Shown: positions 1 to 6,690 of the stretch, one piece after another
Layout of the letters: each line of letters starts with the position of its first letter
Position numbering within the stretch: position 1 is the stretch's first letter
NCBI RefSeq assembly: GCF_900156075.1
Contig: NZ_FTMM01000029.1
Span: 1 to 35,717, forward strand
Reading direction: 5' to 3'
DNA: 35,717 nt
Source of the DNA: Chryseobacterium sp. RU37D
GTDB lineage: Bacteria > Bacteroidota > Bacteroidia > Flavobacteriales > Weeksellaceae
Notes under the pieces: generated by a model
Told to the model about the DNA's origin: nothing
What the model saw: the letters and a program-made list of their open reading frames with translations, nothing else
Databases searched by the model: none
Program-made: the position numbers and the translations under genes

Positions 1-87
1 ATAAGATTTGAAACGTTGGATATTACTTGGAAGAATCTGCATTTTTTAGCATTTTCTTTAAGATTAATCAAAAAATTAAAAGTTTAA
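1..87 (+). pseudogene. 3' tail of an unidentified ORF running in from the left edge
   Basis: From base 1 the plus strand is open for 28 codons, ending at TAA (85-87). The peptide is rich in aromatic and basic residues (for example TWKNLHF, LRLIKKLK). I do not recognise the family. It ends 9 bp from the point where the neighbouring minus-strand regulator loses homology to its paralogs (about 96/97). That arrangement suggests the 3' end of an inserted element, possibly a transposase. This is inference from position only, and the fragment is too short to assign. Confidence 0.3.
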
Positions 88-93
88 ACAACT

Positions 94-759
94 TCAATAA
101 TATAATGCAGAATCAAAAGACTTTTTTTTGGAAAAGGCATTTCCTACAGCAACATAATTTTCACAAAGTGTGCGGTAGATTTCTTTTTCATTAAATTTTT
201 TAATCAGATTATTACCCAGCTTGTAGTAAAAAAATGCCGAATCTAACTGATTTTTATCGAAATACTGGTTTCCAATATTGCCATAAATCCTTGCAAGTAC
301 ATGGATAGAAGCGGTATCCTTTTTCTCTTTCAAAAGGTTTACAATGCTTCTGAGCTCATGTGAGCTTTGAGATTTTAATGATAAAACATAAAAATTATAT
401 GATTTGATTTCTTTTAATTTTGCACGAAGCAAAACGTCTTTTTGTATATAATGCAGATCAAAAGTTTTTTGAACAAAAGCCAAACTCTGTTTTTGCAACT
501 CCAGGCATGATAAAGCTCTGGATATGATATAGCTGCTTTCTGCAATTCTTTTTTCATCCCCGATATTTTTGGATAAAATATTAGCCTTTTTTGCAATCTG
601 CAGTTCTTCAAGGTCTTTATATTCTGTATGTTTTTTATTAGATTCTTTTAAAAGTTTATCAATTGCTTTTAATTTAATGTCCTGGCAGACCGCAAAACTA
701 GAATACAGTAATATCAGCAGTAGAATACTGCGATTTATAAAAATAAATAATTTTTTCAT
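94..759 (-). pseudogene. truncated TPR membrane regulator (third paralog, N-terminal part only)
   Basis: The 221-aa product has a signal peptide (MKKLFIFINR..., cleavage probably after AVCQ) and TPR-like helices. It is clearly paralogous to the two full-length genes to its right, sharing blocks such as AxxANILAxxxGDxxRxAxSSYxIxRxL and DSALYY. Full-length copies are about 500 aa. This one stops with TGA directly after DSALYY, where the paralogs continue into FQKS, further TPRs, a TM helix and an HTH. It therefore lacks membrane anchor and DNA-binding domain and would at most give a secreted or periplasmic TPR fragment. Promoter and leader are intact (762-813), so it may still be transcribed. 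The cut lies next to a foreign ORF tail (1-87), consistent with an insertion or deletion. A short functional protein is less likely. Confidence 0.75.
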
Positions 760-761
760 GT

Positions 762-813
762 TAACTTTTGCCCCTTAAAGTTATATTAATGAATATATAT
801 TATTACAAAAGTA
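762..813 (-). promoter_or_regulatory. promoter and leader hairpin of the truncated TPR regulator
   Basis: On the minus strand a TACTTTTG box (806-813) fits the Bacteroidota -7 consensus TAnnTTTG. It lies 47 nt before the ATG. Just before the start is an inverted repeat, TAACTTT (777-783) with AAAGTTA (762-768), whose loop contains AAGGGGC. The same arrangement precedes both full-length paralogs. The GGGG lies about 10-12 nt before the ATG and could act as a Shine-Dalgarno-like site exposed in the loop; that role is inference. Confidence 0.6.
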
Positions 814-1076
814 AGATTGTTAGCTGAATAAAAAAGAAAAATATTTGTATTTTAATTAATTTATTATTAATGATAAATAATATTCATAAATGAATACTCA
901 ATTCTTTCAATTTTTTATTATGAGCTAGAAATTATATTGAACTTATTTTAAGTATTTTTGAGTAATAGTAATGTAAAGAACAGGATGGTTAATACAAATA
1001 TTAACCATCCTGTTGAAATTTCGCTCATTTGTGTGTTTTGTGATAAATTTGGATTCTTTTCTTTATCTGTGTTTAG

Positions 1077-1255
1077 CTTTTGGAACTTTGTGCCGGAATT
1101 TGGGGCGTGTCCGGCACTGAATTCCATTCATCATTGTGTTTTAATTTTTTCCATTTTTGTTTTTAGGTTTGGAACCTATGCCGGAATTTGGGGCTGTCCG
1201 GCATTGAATTCCATTCATCATTTGTTTTTTAAAATTTTCATCATTTGTGTTTTAA
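1077..1255. repeat. two tandem 88-bp hairpin repeat units (TGCCGGA...TCCGGCA family)
   Basis: Two near-identical units follow each other with an 88-bp period. Each contains a perfect stem, TGCCGGA/TCCGGCA (1091-1097 with 1110-1116, and 1179-1185 with 1197-1203), around a loop with ATTTGGGG, followed by TGAATTCCATTCATCATT and runs like GTGTTTTAATTTT. The pair lies 3' of the complete regulator gene at 1481-2977, before or within its 3' untranslated region. A diverged relative lies in the same place 3' of the next paralog (3285-3420). The rest of the 784-1480 gap is AT-rich with no convincing gene; short ORFs there are made of repeat sequence. Confidence 0.8.
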
Positions 1256-1401
1256 TTGAAAATTATTACCAAAAATTTTAGAATAATTTTCTTCTTCATC
1301 TGCGTTTTTTGTGTAGAACCTTGTAGCAATTTTTTAATATGGTTAAATTTTTATTGCTTTATAATTTCTGACACAAAGAGAAACAAATTTCATGAAAACA
1401 C

Positions 1402-1435
1402 AAAAAAAATAGTATACTATTCACATACTATTTTT
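1402..1435 (-). terminator. intrinsic terminator of the TPR-HTH regulator
   Basis: A perfect 11-bp stem, AAAAATAGTAT (1405-1415) with ATACTATTTTT (1425-1435), has a 9-nt loop. Read on the minus strand it is followed by a run of eight T (1402-1409). It lies 45 nt after the stop of the regulator at 1481. Because of the A/T symmetry it might also work weakly on the plus strand. A near copy follows the next paralog. Confidence 0.8.
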
Positions 1436-1480
1436 AGTTAAGGTGTTTGTAATCAGCTTTTTAATTTAATTATTGGTTTT

Positions 1481-2977
1481 TTAGGCAGTTAAATTTCTTA
1501 ACCAAATTCCTATATCTTGTTCACCAGATAAATTAATTTTTTTTCGAAGATTCTGTTTTCTATTTCTGATTGTATTCACGGATTTGAATGTATAACCAGC
1601 GATGTCTTTAATATTAAAACCTAAAAATATATATGCACATAGAATTAGCTCTGAAGTTCTAAGTCCAGGATTGATTTCATGAATTTTTTTTTGAAAATTG
1701 GGATAAACTTCCTGAAAACGAAAATAAAATGCTGGATCATTACTTTTTGCGAGTTCAATCACTTCATTGTAAGCATCTTCCATTTTAGTTTGAAGTTGCT
1801 CTTTTTCTACATTTTTTTGGCTAATTATTTCCTCTTTTTCCTGCAAAGTATCCTGAACCTCAGTGATAAATGTTTCCTTCTTTTTTAAGTTTTTCCTTAA
1901 AATGTAATAAGTAATAATGAAGATTAAAATTAATGTAAATATACCACCTATAATCAATAGATATTTAATATTTTCAGCCTCAGAAAGCTGTTTTTCCTTA
2001 TCTTTTAAAATTATGTTCAGGGCAAGTTCTACATTGCTATTTTGATCTGCAAGAATTTTATCATCGATATTCTTTTTTAGGATTTTATACTTTTTTTTCT
2101 CAGTCTCATTCCCTAATTGTTCATATATAAATTCAATTTGATTATAAATACTGCTTAAATATGCTTGATTTGATGTATATTTTTTCATATTATCAAGCGC
2201 TTTCAAATAAAAATCAAGTGCTTTTTTATATTCTTTTTTTTCTTGATAATAACCCCCAAAACTGTAATATTGTTCAAAGAGTACTGGATCATTATATTTT
2301 TGTTTGAGGTTATAGCTTTTTTGATAATAATAAAATGCAGAATCAGTATTTTTTTCAAGATAAATGTTTCCCACATAATTATAGTGCTCAGAAAATGAAG
2401 AATAATATTTGCTTTCAGAGAGCTTGTTCAATTCTTTTTTTTGTAAATTCAAGTAATTTAGCCTGGAATTTATGTTAGTGCTATTTTGGGCAAGATTTGC
2501 ATAGATTCTTGCTCTGATTTCTGAAGCTTCTTCATTATTTTTGTTATTGAGCAGTGCAAACGCATTTCTAAACTCTTCCTTACTTTGGGAATATAAACCT
2601 AATGCTCTGTATAAATATGCTTTAAGTTCTACAAACAAAGCTTTTTGAATAGGATTATTTGTAAGATACTGCTCTGAATCTTCTTTCCCTACATAAGAAA
2701 GGCTTTCTTTTTTTAGGCCAAGATTAAATAATGAACGGGCAATATAATAGGAACTCTTTGCCTTTCTTTGATCATCACCAACTCTTTCAGCCAAAATATT
2801 TGCCTCACGAGCAGCTTTAAATTCATTAATATCTTGAAATGTTTTGTTGAAATTATCTGCTTTTAGAAGCAAAGTATCTATTTTTTTCAGCTGTTCATCC
2901 TGACAAATTATTGGATTTGAAAATAGAATTGCGAGCAGAGTTATGCTGCCTTTTATAAAGATAAGTAATTTTTTCAT
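1481..2977 (-). CDS. TPR-repeat transmembrane regulator with C-terminal LuxR-like HTH
   Basis: 498 aa. Residues 1-26 are a signal peptide ending ...NPIICQ. About 30-320 is helical TPR-like repeat, with clear units such as KNTDSAFYYYQKSYNL and KEYKKALDFYLKALDN. A single TM helix follows (about 339-360), then a coiled coil (about 368-412). A C-terminal HTH of LuxR/GerE type (about 443-490) carries the recognition segment SVNTIRNRKQNLRKK. Predicted topology puts the TPRs in the periplasm and the HTH in the cytoplasm, so it could pass an envelope signal directly to DNA; this is inferred, and ligand and targets are unknown. The ATG at 2977 follows the conserved leader hairpin. It has its own promoter and terminator, so it is probably monocistronic. 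It is paralogous to the genes on either side; the C-terminal third is the most conserved part. Confidence 0.85.
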   Translation of the reverse strand: MKKLLIFIKGSITLLAILFSNPIICQDEQLKKIDTLLLKADNFNKTFQDINEFKAAREANILAERVGDDQRKAKSSYYIARSLFNLGLKKESLSYVGKEDSEQYLTNNPIQKALFVELKAYLYRALGLYSQSKEEFRNAFALLNNKNNEEASEIRARIYANLAQNSTNINSRLNYLNLQKKELNKLSESKYYSSFSEHYNYVGNIYLEKNTDSAFYYYQKSYNLKQKYNDPVLFEQYYSFGGYYQEKKEYKKALDFYLKALDNMKKYTSNQAYLSSIYNQIEFIYEQLGNETEKKKYKILKKNIDDKILADQNSNVELALNIILKDKEKQLSEAENIKYLLIIGGIFTLILIFIITYYILRKNLKKKETFITEVQDTLQEKEEIISQKNVEKEQLQTKMEDAYNEVIELAKSNDPAFYFRFQEVYPNFQKKIHEINPGLRTSELILCAYIFLGFNIKDIAGYTFKSVNTIRNRKQNLRKKINLSGEQDIGIWLRNLTA

Positions 2978-2979
2978 GC

Positions 2980-3032
2980 TAACTTTGCCCCTTAAAGTTA
3001 ATAAATGAATGTTTAATATAATTACAAAAATA
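2980..3032 (-). promoter_or_regulatory. promoter and leader hairpin of the TPR-HTH regulator
   Basis: A TATTTTTG box (3025-3032, minus strand) lies 48 nt before the ATG. A TTG about 22 nt further upstream could be the -33 element. The leader has a 7-bp perfect stem, TAACTTT (2994-3000) with AAAGTTA (2980-2986), and the 7-nt loop AAGGGGC. It is almost identical to the leader of the truncated copy at 762-813. Confidence 0.65.
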
Positions 3033-3284
3033 ACATTGTAATTTGAAAAAATAACAAAAAGTTGTTTTTTTAATTGAATTTGTTATAATAATGTATGAAA
3101 TAATATAAATAAATAAATTAAGTGTAAAAATTTAGTATATAGTTGATAAATGAGTATTGTGGGAATTTGTTTAGGACTATAAAAAAGCAGAAGATAATAG
3201 TATATCTGTCTGCCTTATTTCCCTTATTGTCTGTTTTGTATTTTCAATGAATTGTGTTCCTCTCCAAAAAAATTAGAAGGAATT

Positions 3285-3420
3285 ATGCCGGGAATTTGAA
3301 TAATCTCCCGACATTGAATTCCATTCTTTCATTTGTGTTTTAATTTTTTTTCATCATTTGTGTCTTTTTAACTGAAAGTCTACAACGGTATTTGGGATCA
3401 TTCCCGATAATAGAATCTTA
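3285..3420. repeat. diverged TGCCGGA-family hairpin repeats 3' of the second regulator
   Basis: One clear unit has ATGCCGGGA (3285-3293) pairing with TCCCGACAT (3306-3314), followed by TGAATTCCATTC and CATTTGTGTTTTAATTTTTTT, as in the 1077-1255 copies. The inner stem is CGGGA/TCCCG instead of CCGGA/TCCGG, so both arms changed together. The single mismatch becomes a G-U pair in minus-strand RNA. A weaker unit follows (about 3385-3420), with ATTTGGGATCATTCCCG. The remainder of the 3033-3614 gap shows no gene. Confidence 0.65.
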
Positions 3421-3550
3421 TTTTCTTATTTGTGTGTGTTTATGTGCAAAATTTTTCGAAAGTTTTTGATTAAATTATAAGGTTAATTAATCGTTTAAGC
3501 TACTTTGCTGATTTTCTTGCTGCAAATTGACGCAAATTTCATGGAAATAC

Positions 3551-3584
3551 AAAAAAAATAGCATACCATTTGTATACTATTTTT
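3551..3584 (-). terminator. intrinsic terminator of the second TPR-HTH regulator
   Basis: The stem is AAAAATAGCATAC against GTATACTATTTTT, with its one non-Watson-Crick position a G-U pair in minus-strand RNA. Eight T follow on that strand (3551-3558). It lies 31 nt after the stop at 3615. It is a close copy of the terminator at 1402-1435, showing that the 3' flank was duplicated with the gene. Confidence 0.75.
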
Positions 3585-3614
3585 ATTTAATGTATTAATA
3601 TTTAATTGATTATA

Positions 3615-5123
3615 TTAATTTGTGTCATTTTCGGCAGTTAAATTTCTCAGCCAAATTCCCATATCCTGTTCGCTTGATAAACCAAATTTTTTTCTTAAAT
3701 TTTGTTTTCTATTTCTTACAGTATTTACAGATTTGAAAGTATAGTCTGCTATATCTTTTATATTAAAGCCTAAAAAAGTATGAGCACAAAGAATAAGTTC
3801 TGTAGTTCTGAGTCCTGGGCTGAAATCCAAAAGTTTTTTCTGAAAATCAGGATAAACCTCTTGAAAGCGGAAATAAAATGACGGATCATTGTCTTTAGCT
3901 AAATTAATTACTTCAGTGTAGGCATTATTTACTTTTAATTGAAGTTGTTCTGTTTCTATAGTTTGTTGGTTAATTATTTCCTCTTTTTCCTGTAAGGTAT
4001 CTTGGACCTCTGTGATAAGTGTTTCTTTTTTCTTTAAATTCTTATTTAAAATATAATAGACTACGATAAAGATTATGATCAAAAATAATACTCCTACAGA
4101 AATCCATATATATTTATTCGTTTCTGTTTTTTTATATTCATCTTCTTTATCTGTTAAAATAATTTTAAGAGCATGTTCAATATTTGCATTTCTTTTAGAA
4201 TCCAGTTTATTTTGTAAATCTGTATAGATTTTTCTGTATTTGTTGCTCTCTTCGGTATTTCCAAGGCCATCATATTGGATTGCAATTTTTTTGTACAGGT
4301 CATTATTGACGAAATGATAAGGCGAAATTTTTTGTTCCTTAATATTTCCTTGTGCTTTCTGGTAAAAATCTATTGCTTTCTGATATTCTTTTTGCTGAGC
4401 ATAATAATCACCTAGAGCAGTGTAATCAAGAAAAAGAATAGGATCTTTATATTTTTGATCTATAGCAAGACTTTTTTGAAAATAAAATAAAGCAGAGTCT
4501 GGCTTTGTCTGTAAAAAATCTGTTCCTTTATAACGATAGAAATCTGATAGTTCTAGATGGATGTCTTTTTCAGGAATTTTTTTCAATTCATTATAACAGA
4601 GATTTGAATAATACTTTGCGGAATCAGGTTTTCCTACTCCAATATTCAGATAAGTTCTTTGAAGTAAAATGACGGCGTCTTTGCTTTTTTCATTTTTCAG
4701 GAGCTTTACGATTCCTGGCATTTCCTTATCGAATTGGGAAATCAGCCCTAGTGCATAATAATCAAAAGCTTTTACTTCTTTCAATTGAGCCTGAAGAAGC
4801 TTGTTATTTTTATAATAAGTTTGTTGAGAAGTCTTATTTACATATACAAAACTTTCTTTTGGAAGTTCCAGCAATGCCAATGCAAGAGCAATTTTATAGT
4901 ATGATTCAGCAATCTTTTGCGAATTTTTTGTTTTTTCAGCTAAAATGCTGGCTTGTTTGGCATAGCCTAGCTGTGCCAAATGATCAAATCTACGTCTACT
5001 ACTTTCAGCTTTCTGTAGAAGAGAATTAATATTTTTTAATTGATTATCTTTCCCAATCGCTACCTGTGAAAGTAGTATAAATAAAAGCAATATGCTGTTT
5101 TTTATGTTGTGTCTGTTACTCAT
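3615..5123 (-). CDS. TPR-repeat transmembrane regulator with C-terminal LuxR-like HTH (paralog)
   Basis: 502 aa with the same architecture as the gene at 1481-2977. A signal peptide ends near VAIGK, followed by TPR-like repeats (for example KPDSALFYFQKSLAID, KEYQKAIDFYQKAQGN), a TM helix (about 338-359), a coiled coil, and an HTH with SVNTVRNRKQNLRKK. The stretch LITEVQDTLQEKEEI and most of the HTH are nearly identical between the two, while the TPR sensor part has diverged more. That pattern suggests duplicated regulators with changed input and conserved output. The N-terminus (MSNRHNIKNS...) differs from the MKKL start of the other two. Promoter and leader lie at 5124-5168 and the terminator at 3551-3584. 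Confidence 0.85.
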   Translation of the reverse strand: MSNRHNIKNSILLLFILLSQVAIGKDNQLKNINSLLQKAESSRRRFDHLAQLGYAKQASILAEKTKNSQKIAESYYKIALALALLELPKESFVYVNKTSQQTYYKNNKLLQAQLKEVKAFDYYALGLISQFDKEMPGIVKLLKNEKSKDAVILLQRTYLNIGVGKPDSAKYYSNLCYNELKKIPEKDIHLELSDFYRYKGTDFLQTKPDSALFYFQKSLAIDQKYKDPILFLDYTALGDYYAQQKEYQKAIDFYQKAQGNIKEQKISPYHFVNNDLYKKIAIQYDGLGNTEESNKYRKIYTDLQNKLDSKRNANIEHALKIILTDKEDEYKKTETNKYIWISVGVLFLIIIFIVVYYILNKNLKKKETLITEVQDTLQEKEEIINQQTIETEQLQLKVNNAYTEVINLAKDNDPSFYFRFQEVYPDFQKKLLDFSPGLRTTELILCAHTFLGFNIKDIADYTFKSVNTVRNRKQNLRKKFGLSSEQDMGIWLRNLTAENDTN

Positions 5124-5168
5124 ATAACGGTTACCCCTAAAGGTTATATAAATATTATTACAAAAATA
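5124..5168 (-). promoter_or_regulatory. promoter and leader of the second TPR-HTH regulator
   Basis: A TATTTTTG box (5161-5168, minus strand) lies 38 nt before the ATG. The leader keeps TTTAGGGGTAAC and can form ATAAC/GTTAT (5143-5147 with 5124-5128). It is a diverged version of the leader hairpins at 762-783 and 2980-3000, with the GGGG loop retained. Confidence 0.55.
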
Positions 5169-5224
5169 AGATTATTATTTAAAATATTAAATATAATAAT
5201 AAAAACTATTAAAATTAGTTGATT

Positions 5225-5551
5225 TTATTGGATTTCTTCTTTAAAATTTTTTTTCCACTTTGCAAAGGTTGTTCTGCTTATTTTGTATTTCGTTGACATA
5301 TAGCTGGTTGAAAACCCATGCTTTTTTTGATACTGCAATAATTTCAGCATTGTTTTTTTGTCATAAGTTTTTAATTTCTGATTATTTCTCAGACTTTCTT
5401 TAGACTGTTTAAAAATCAACCCGTTGAAATTTAAAATATCCTCTGTAGTTTTTAAATTCTTTAAAAGCGACTGAATTTTAGGATCTTTCAGTTTTTCAGG
5501 TTGTTTCTCCTGCAGCATATCAAGATAAATTCTTTTGTAATTGGGACGCAT
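5225..5551 (-). CDS. small HTH protein (transposase-like helix-turn-helix), second of a pair
   Basis: 108 aa. The N-terminal half (MRPNYKRIYLDMLQEK...) is helical with no domain I can name. The C-terminal 45 residues form a helix-turn-helix of the transposase/Homeodomain-like type (KTMLKLLQYQKKHGFSTS... SRTTFAKWKKNF). No catalytic domain is present, so it is a DNA-binding protein and not a transposase. It follows the 150-aa HTH gene with a 14-bp gap on the same strand, probably as a two-gene operon. To my knowledge such pairs recur in Chryseobacterium genomes; their function is unknown to me. Confidence 0.7.
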   Translation of the reverse strand: MRPNYKRIYLDMLQEKQPEKLKDPKIQSLLKNLKTTEDILNFNGLIFKQSKESLRNNQKLKTYDKKTMLKLLQYQKKHGFSTSYMSTKYKISRTTFAKWKKNFKEEIQ

Positions 5552-5565
5552 TTGATTGATATTTT

Positions 5566-6018
5566 TTATTTTGTGTCGATTTTTTGCAGCCAGCGATGAA
5601 GTGTGCTTTTAGGGATAGAATATTCATTAATAACTTCAGTTTGTGACATTTCACCACATTGGATTTTTTTTATTATAAATTCCTTAATTTCCTGAGTATA
5701 GATGTTTTTTCTGAAATACGGAATTTTTTCTGATTTTTGATTATTACTATTTTTATTAATAGCAGAAGGTGGAGAATATAAAATAAGATGTGAGCTGTAA
5801 AGCCTGAAAAAATCATATTCCAATAATTTAGACCACCTTAGGAGAAGGTCAGAATCAATAGATTTACTATTATAAACTTCCTCAATGAAATCTTCGTTCT
5901 TTTTTAAAAAATTGCAGATTCTTTCCATTGAAATTCCTAATTCATCTACCCTATCTTTAATGAATCGCCCTATATTTATTTCTTTGTACAGCATTTGGTA
6001 TAGCTTATTATTAAACAA
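5566..6018 (-). CDS. HTH protein, first of a pair with the 108-aa HTH gene
   Basis: 150 aa. The N-terminal part looks like a small helical, XRE-like fold (GRFIKDRVDELGISMERICNFL..., then LLRWSKLLEYDFFRLYS). A short linker (about 82-100) leads to a C-terminal transposase-type HTH (about 105-147; FIIKKIQCGEMSQTEV... IPKSTLHRWLQK). Two DNA-binding-like modules and no enzyme domain suggest a regulator. It lies upstream of, and probably co-transcribed with, the 108-aa gene. No clear TAnnTTTG box was found in the 130 bp before its start. Confidence 0.7.
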   Translation of the reverse strand: MFNNKLYQMLYKEINIGRFIKDRVDELGISMERICNFLKKNEDFIEEVYNSKSIDSDLLLRWSKLLEYDFFRLYSSHLILYSPPSAINKNSNNQKSEKIPYFRKNIYTQEIKEFIIKKIQCGEMSQTEVINEYSIPKSTLHRWLQKIDTK

Positions 6019-6653
6019 TCTGCATGTAGGTTTAAGGATTATATTGTTAATAATCTAAAGTGTAAGAGAAGTTCTAAAGTTTTCAAACGAAAAGATTTCA
6101 AATCAATTGTAATGATTTGAGAAATGAGACTTTTGTAAATATATAAACAAATCTCTGTCAGAAAATTCTAATTCAAAGATTAAATATATAAATTGTTTTG
6201 TAAAGAATTTTGCGTCATAATAACATCCCTCAATGCTTTCAGCGATTATCCTTTGTACATTCTTTTCGCTTAGTAAAACTTTATATTCTTACTTTTCTTA
6301 ATAAGTATTGAATAATATATTACCTATTAAAGCTCTTTCATGCAATTTCTCTTTATATAATTAATTATTATTTTTTATTCGTAAAATTATTTTCAGATAT
6401 TACTTAATTAATTTAAATCAATTTTTTAAAAAAATTAAGAAATATTTAATAGCATTAATTTCAAATATATAAAAAAGACAAGTAAAAGCCCAAAAAACAA
6501 ATTAAAAAATTTTGTTAAAATATATTTTTAATTGAAAAATAGTGTAATAAATGGACACTTATGTGAAATATTATATAATGTCTGGCTTTGAAAAAGAAGC
6601 ATTATCCGTGTCAACATTTTGTGAAATCTTTAAATGTTGTGTTAGTAAAAAAA
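6019..6653. other. long AT-rich intergenic gap without a recognised gene
   Basis: About 635 bp between the divergent HTH pair and the SulP gene. I see only short AT-rich inverted repeats, for example GATTAT...ATAATC near 6038-6056. There is no ORF with coding character, no tRNA and no copy of the repeat families found elsewhere in the window. It may hold control sites for the HTH pair. Confidence 0.5.
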
Positions 6654-6684
6654 TTGCGCAAAAAAAATCAAGTGCATACCTTTG
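6654..6684 (+). promoter_or_regulatory. promoter of the SulP transporter, very close to the start codon
   Basis: TACCTTTG (6677-6684) is an exact -7 match, with TTG (6654-6656) 20 nt upstream as the -33 element. The ATG at 6691 begins only 6 nt after the -7 box. Transcription would therefore start at or next to the A of the ATG. No Shine-Dalgarno sequence is present. Confidence 0.65.
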
Positions 6685-6690
6685 TGATCC

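Noticed and set aside
1077..1255. Tandem repeat considered as a CRISPR array
   Set aside because: Only two units, the whole unit is repeated with no unique spacers, and no cas gene is present.
958..1281. 107-aa plus-strand ORF, and the 61-aa ORF at 1256-1441
   Set aside because: They run across the 88-bp hairpin repeats and the terminator; the protein just mirrors the repeat and has no recognisable domain.
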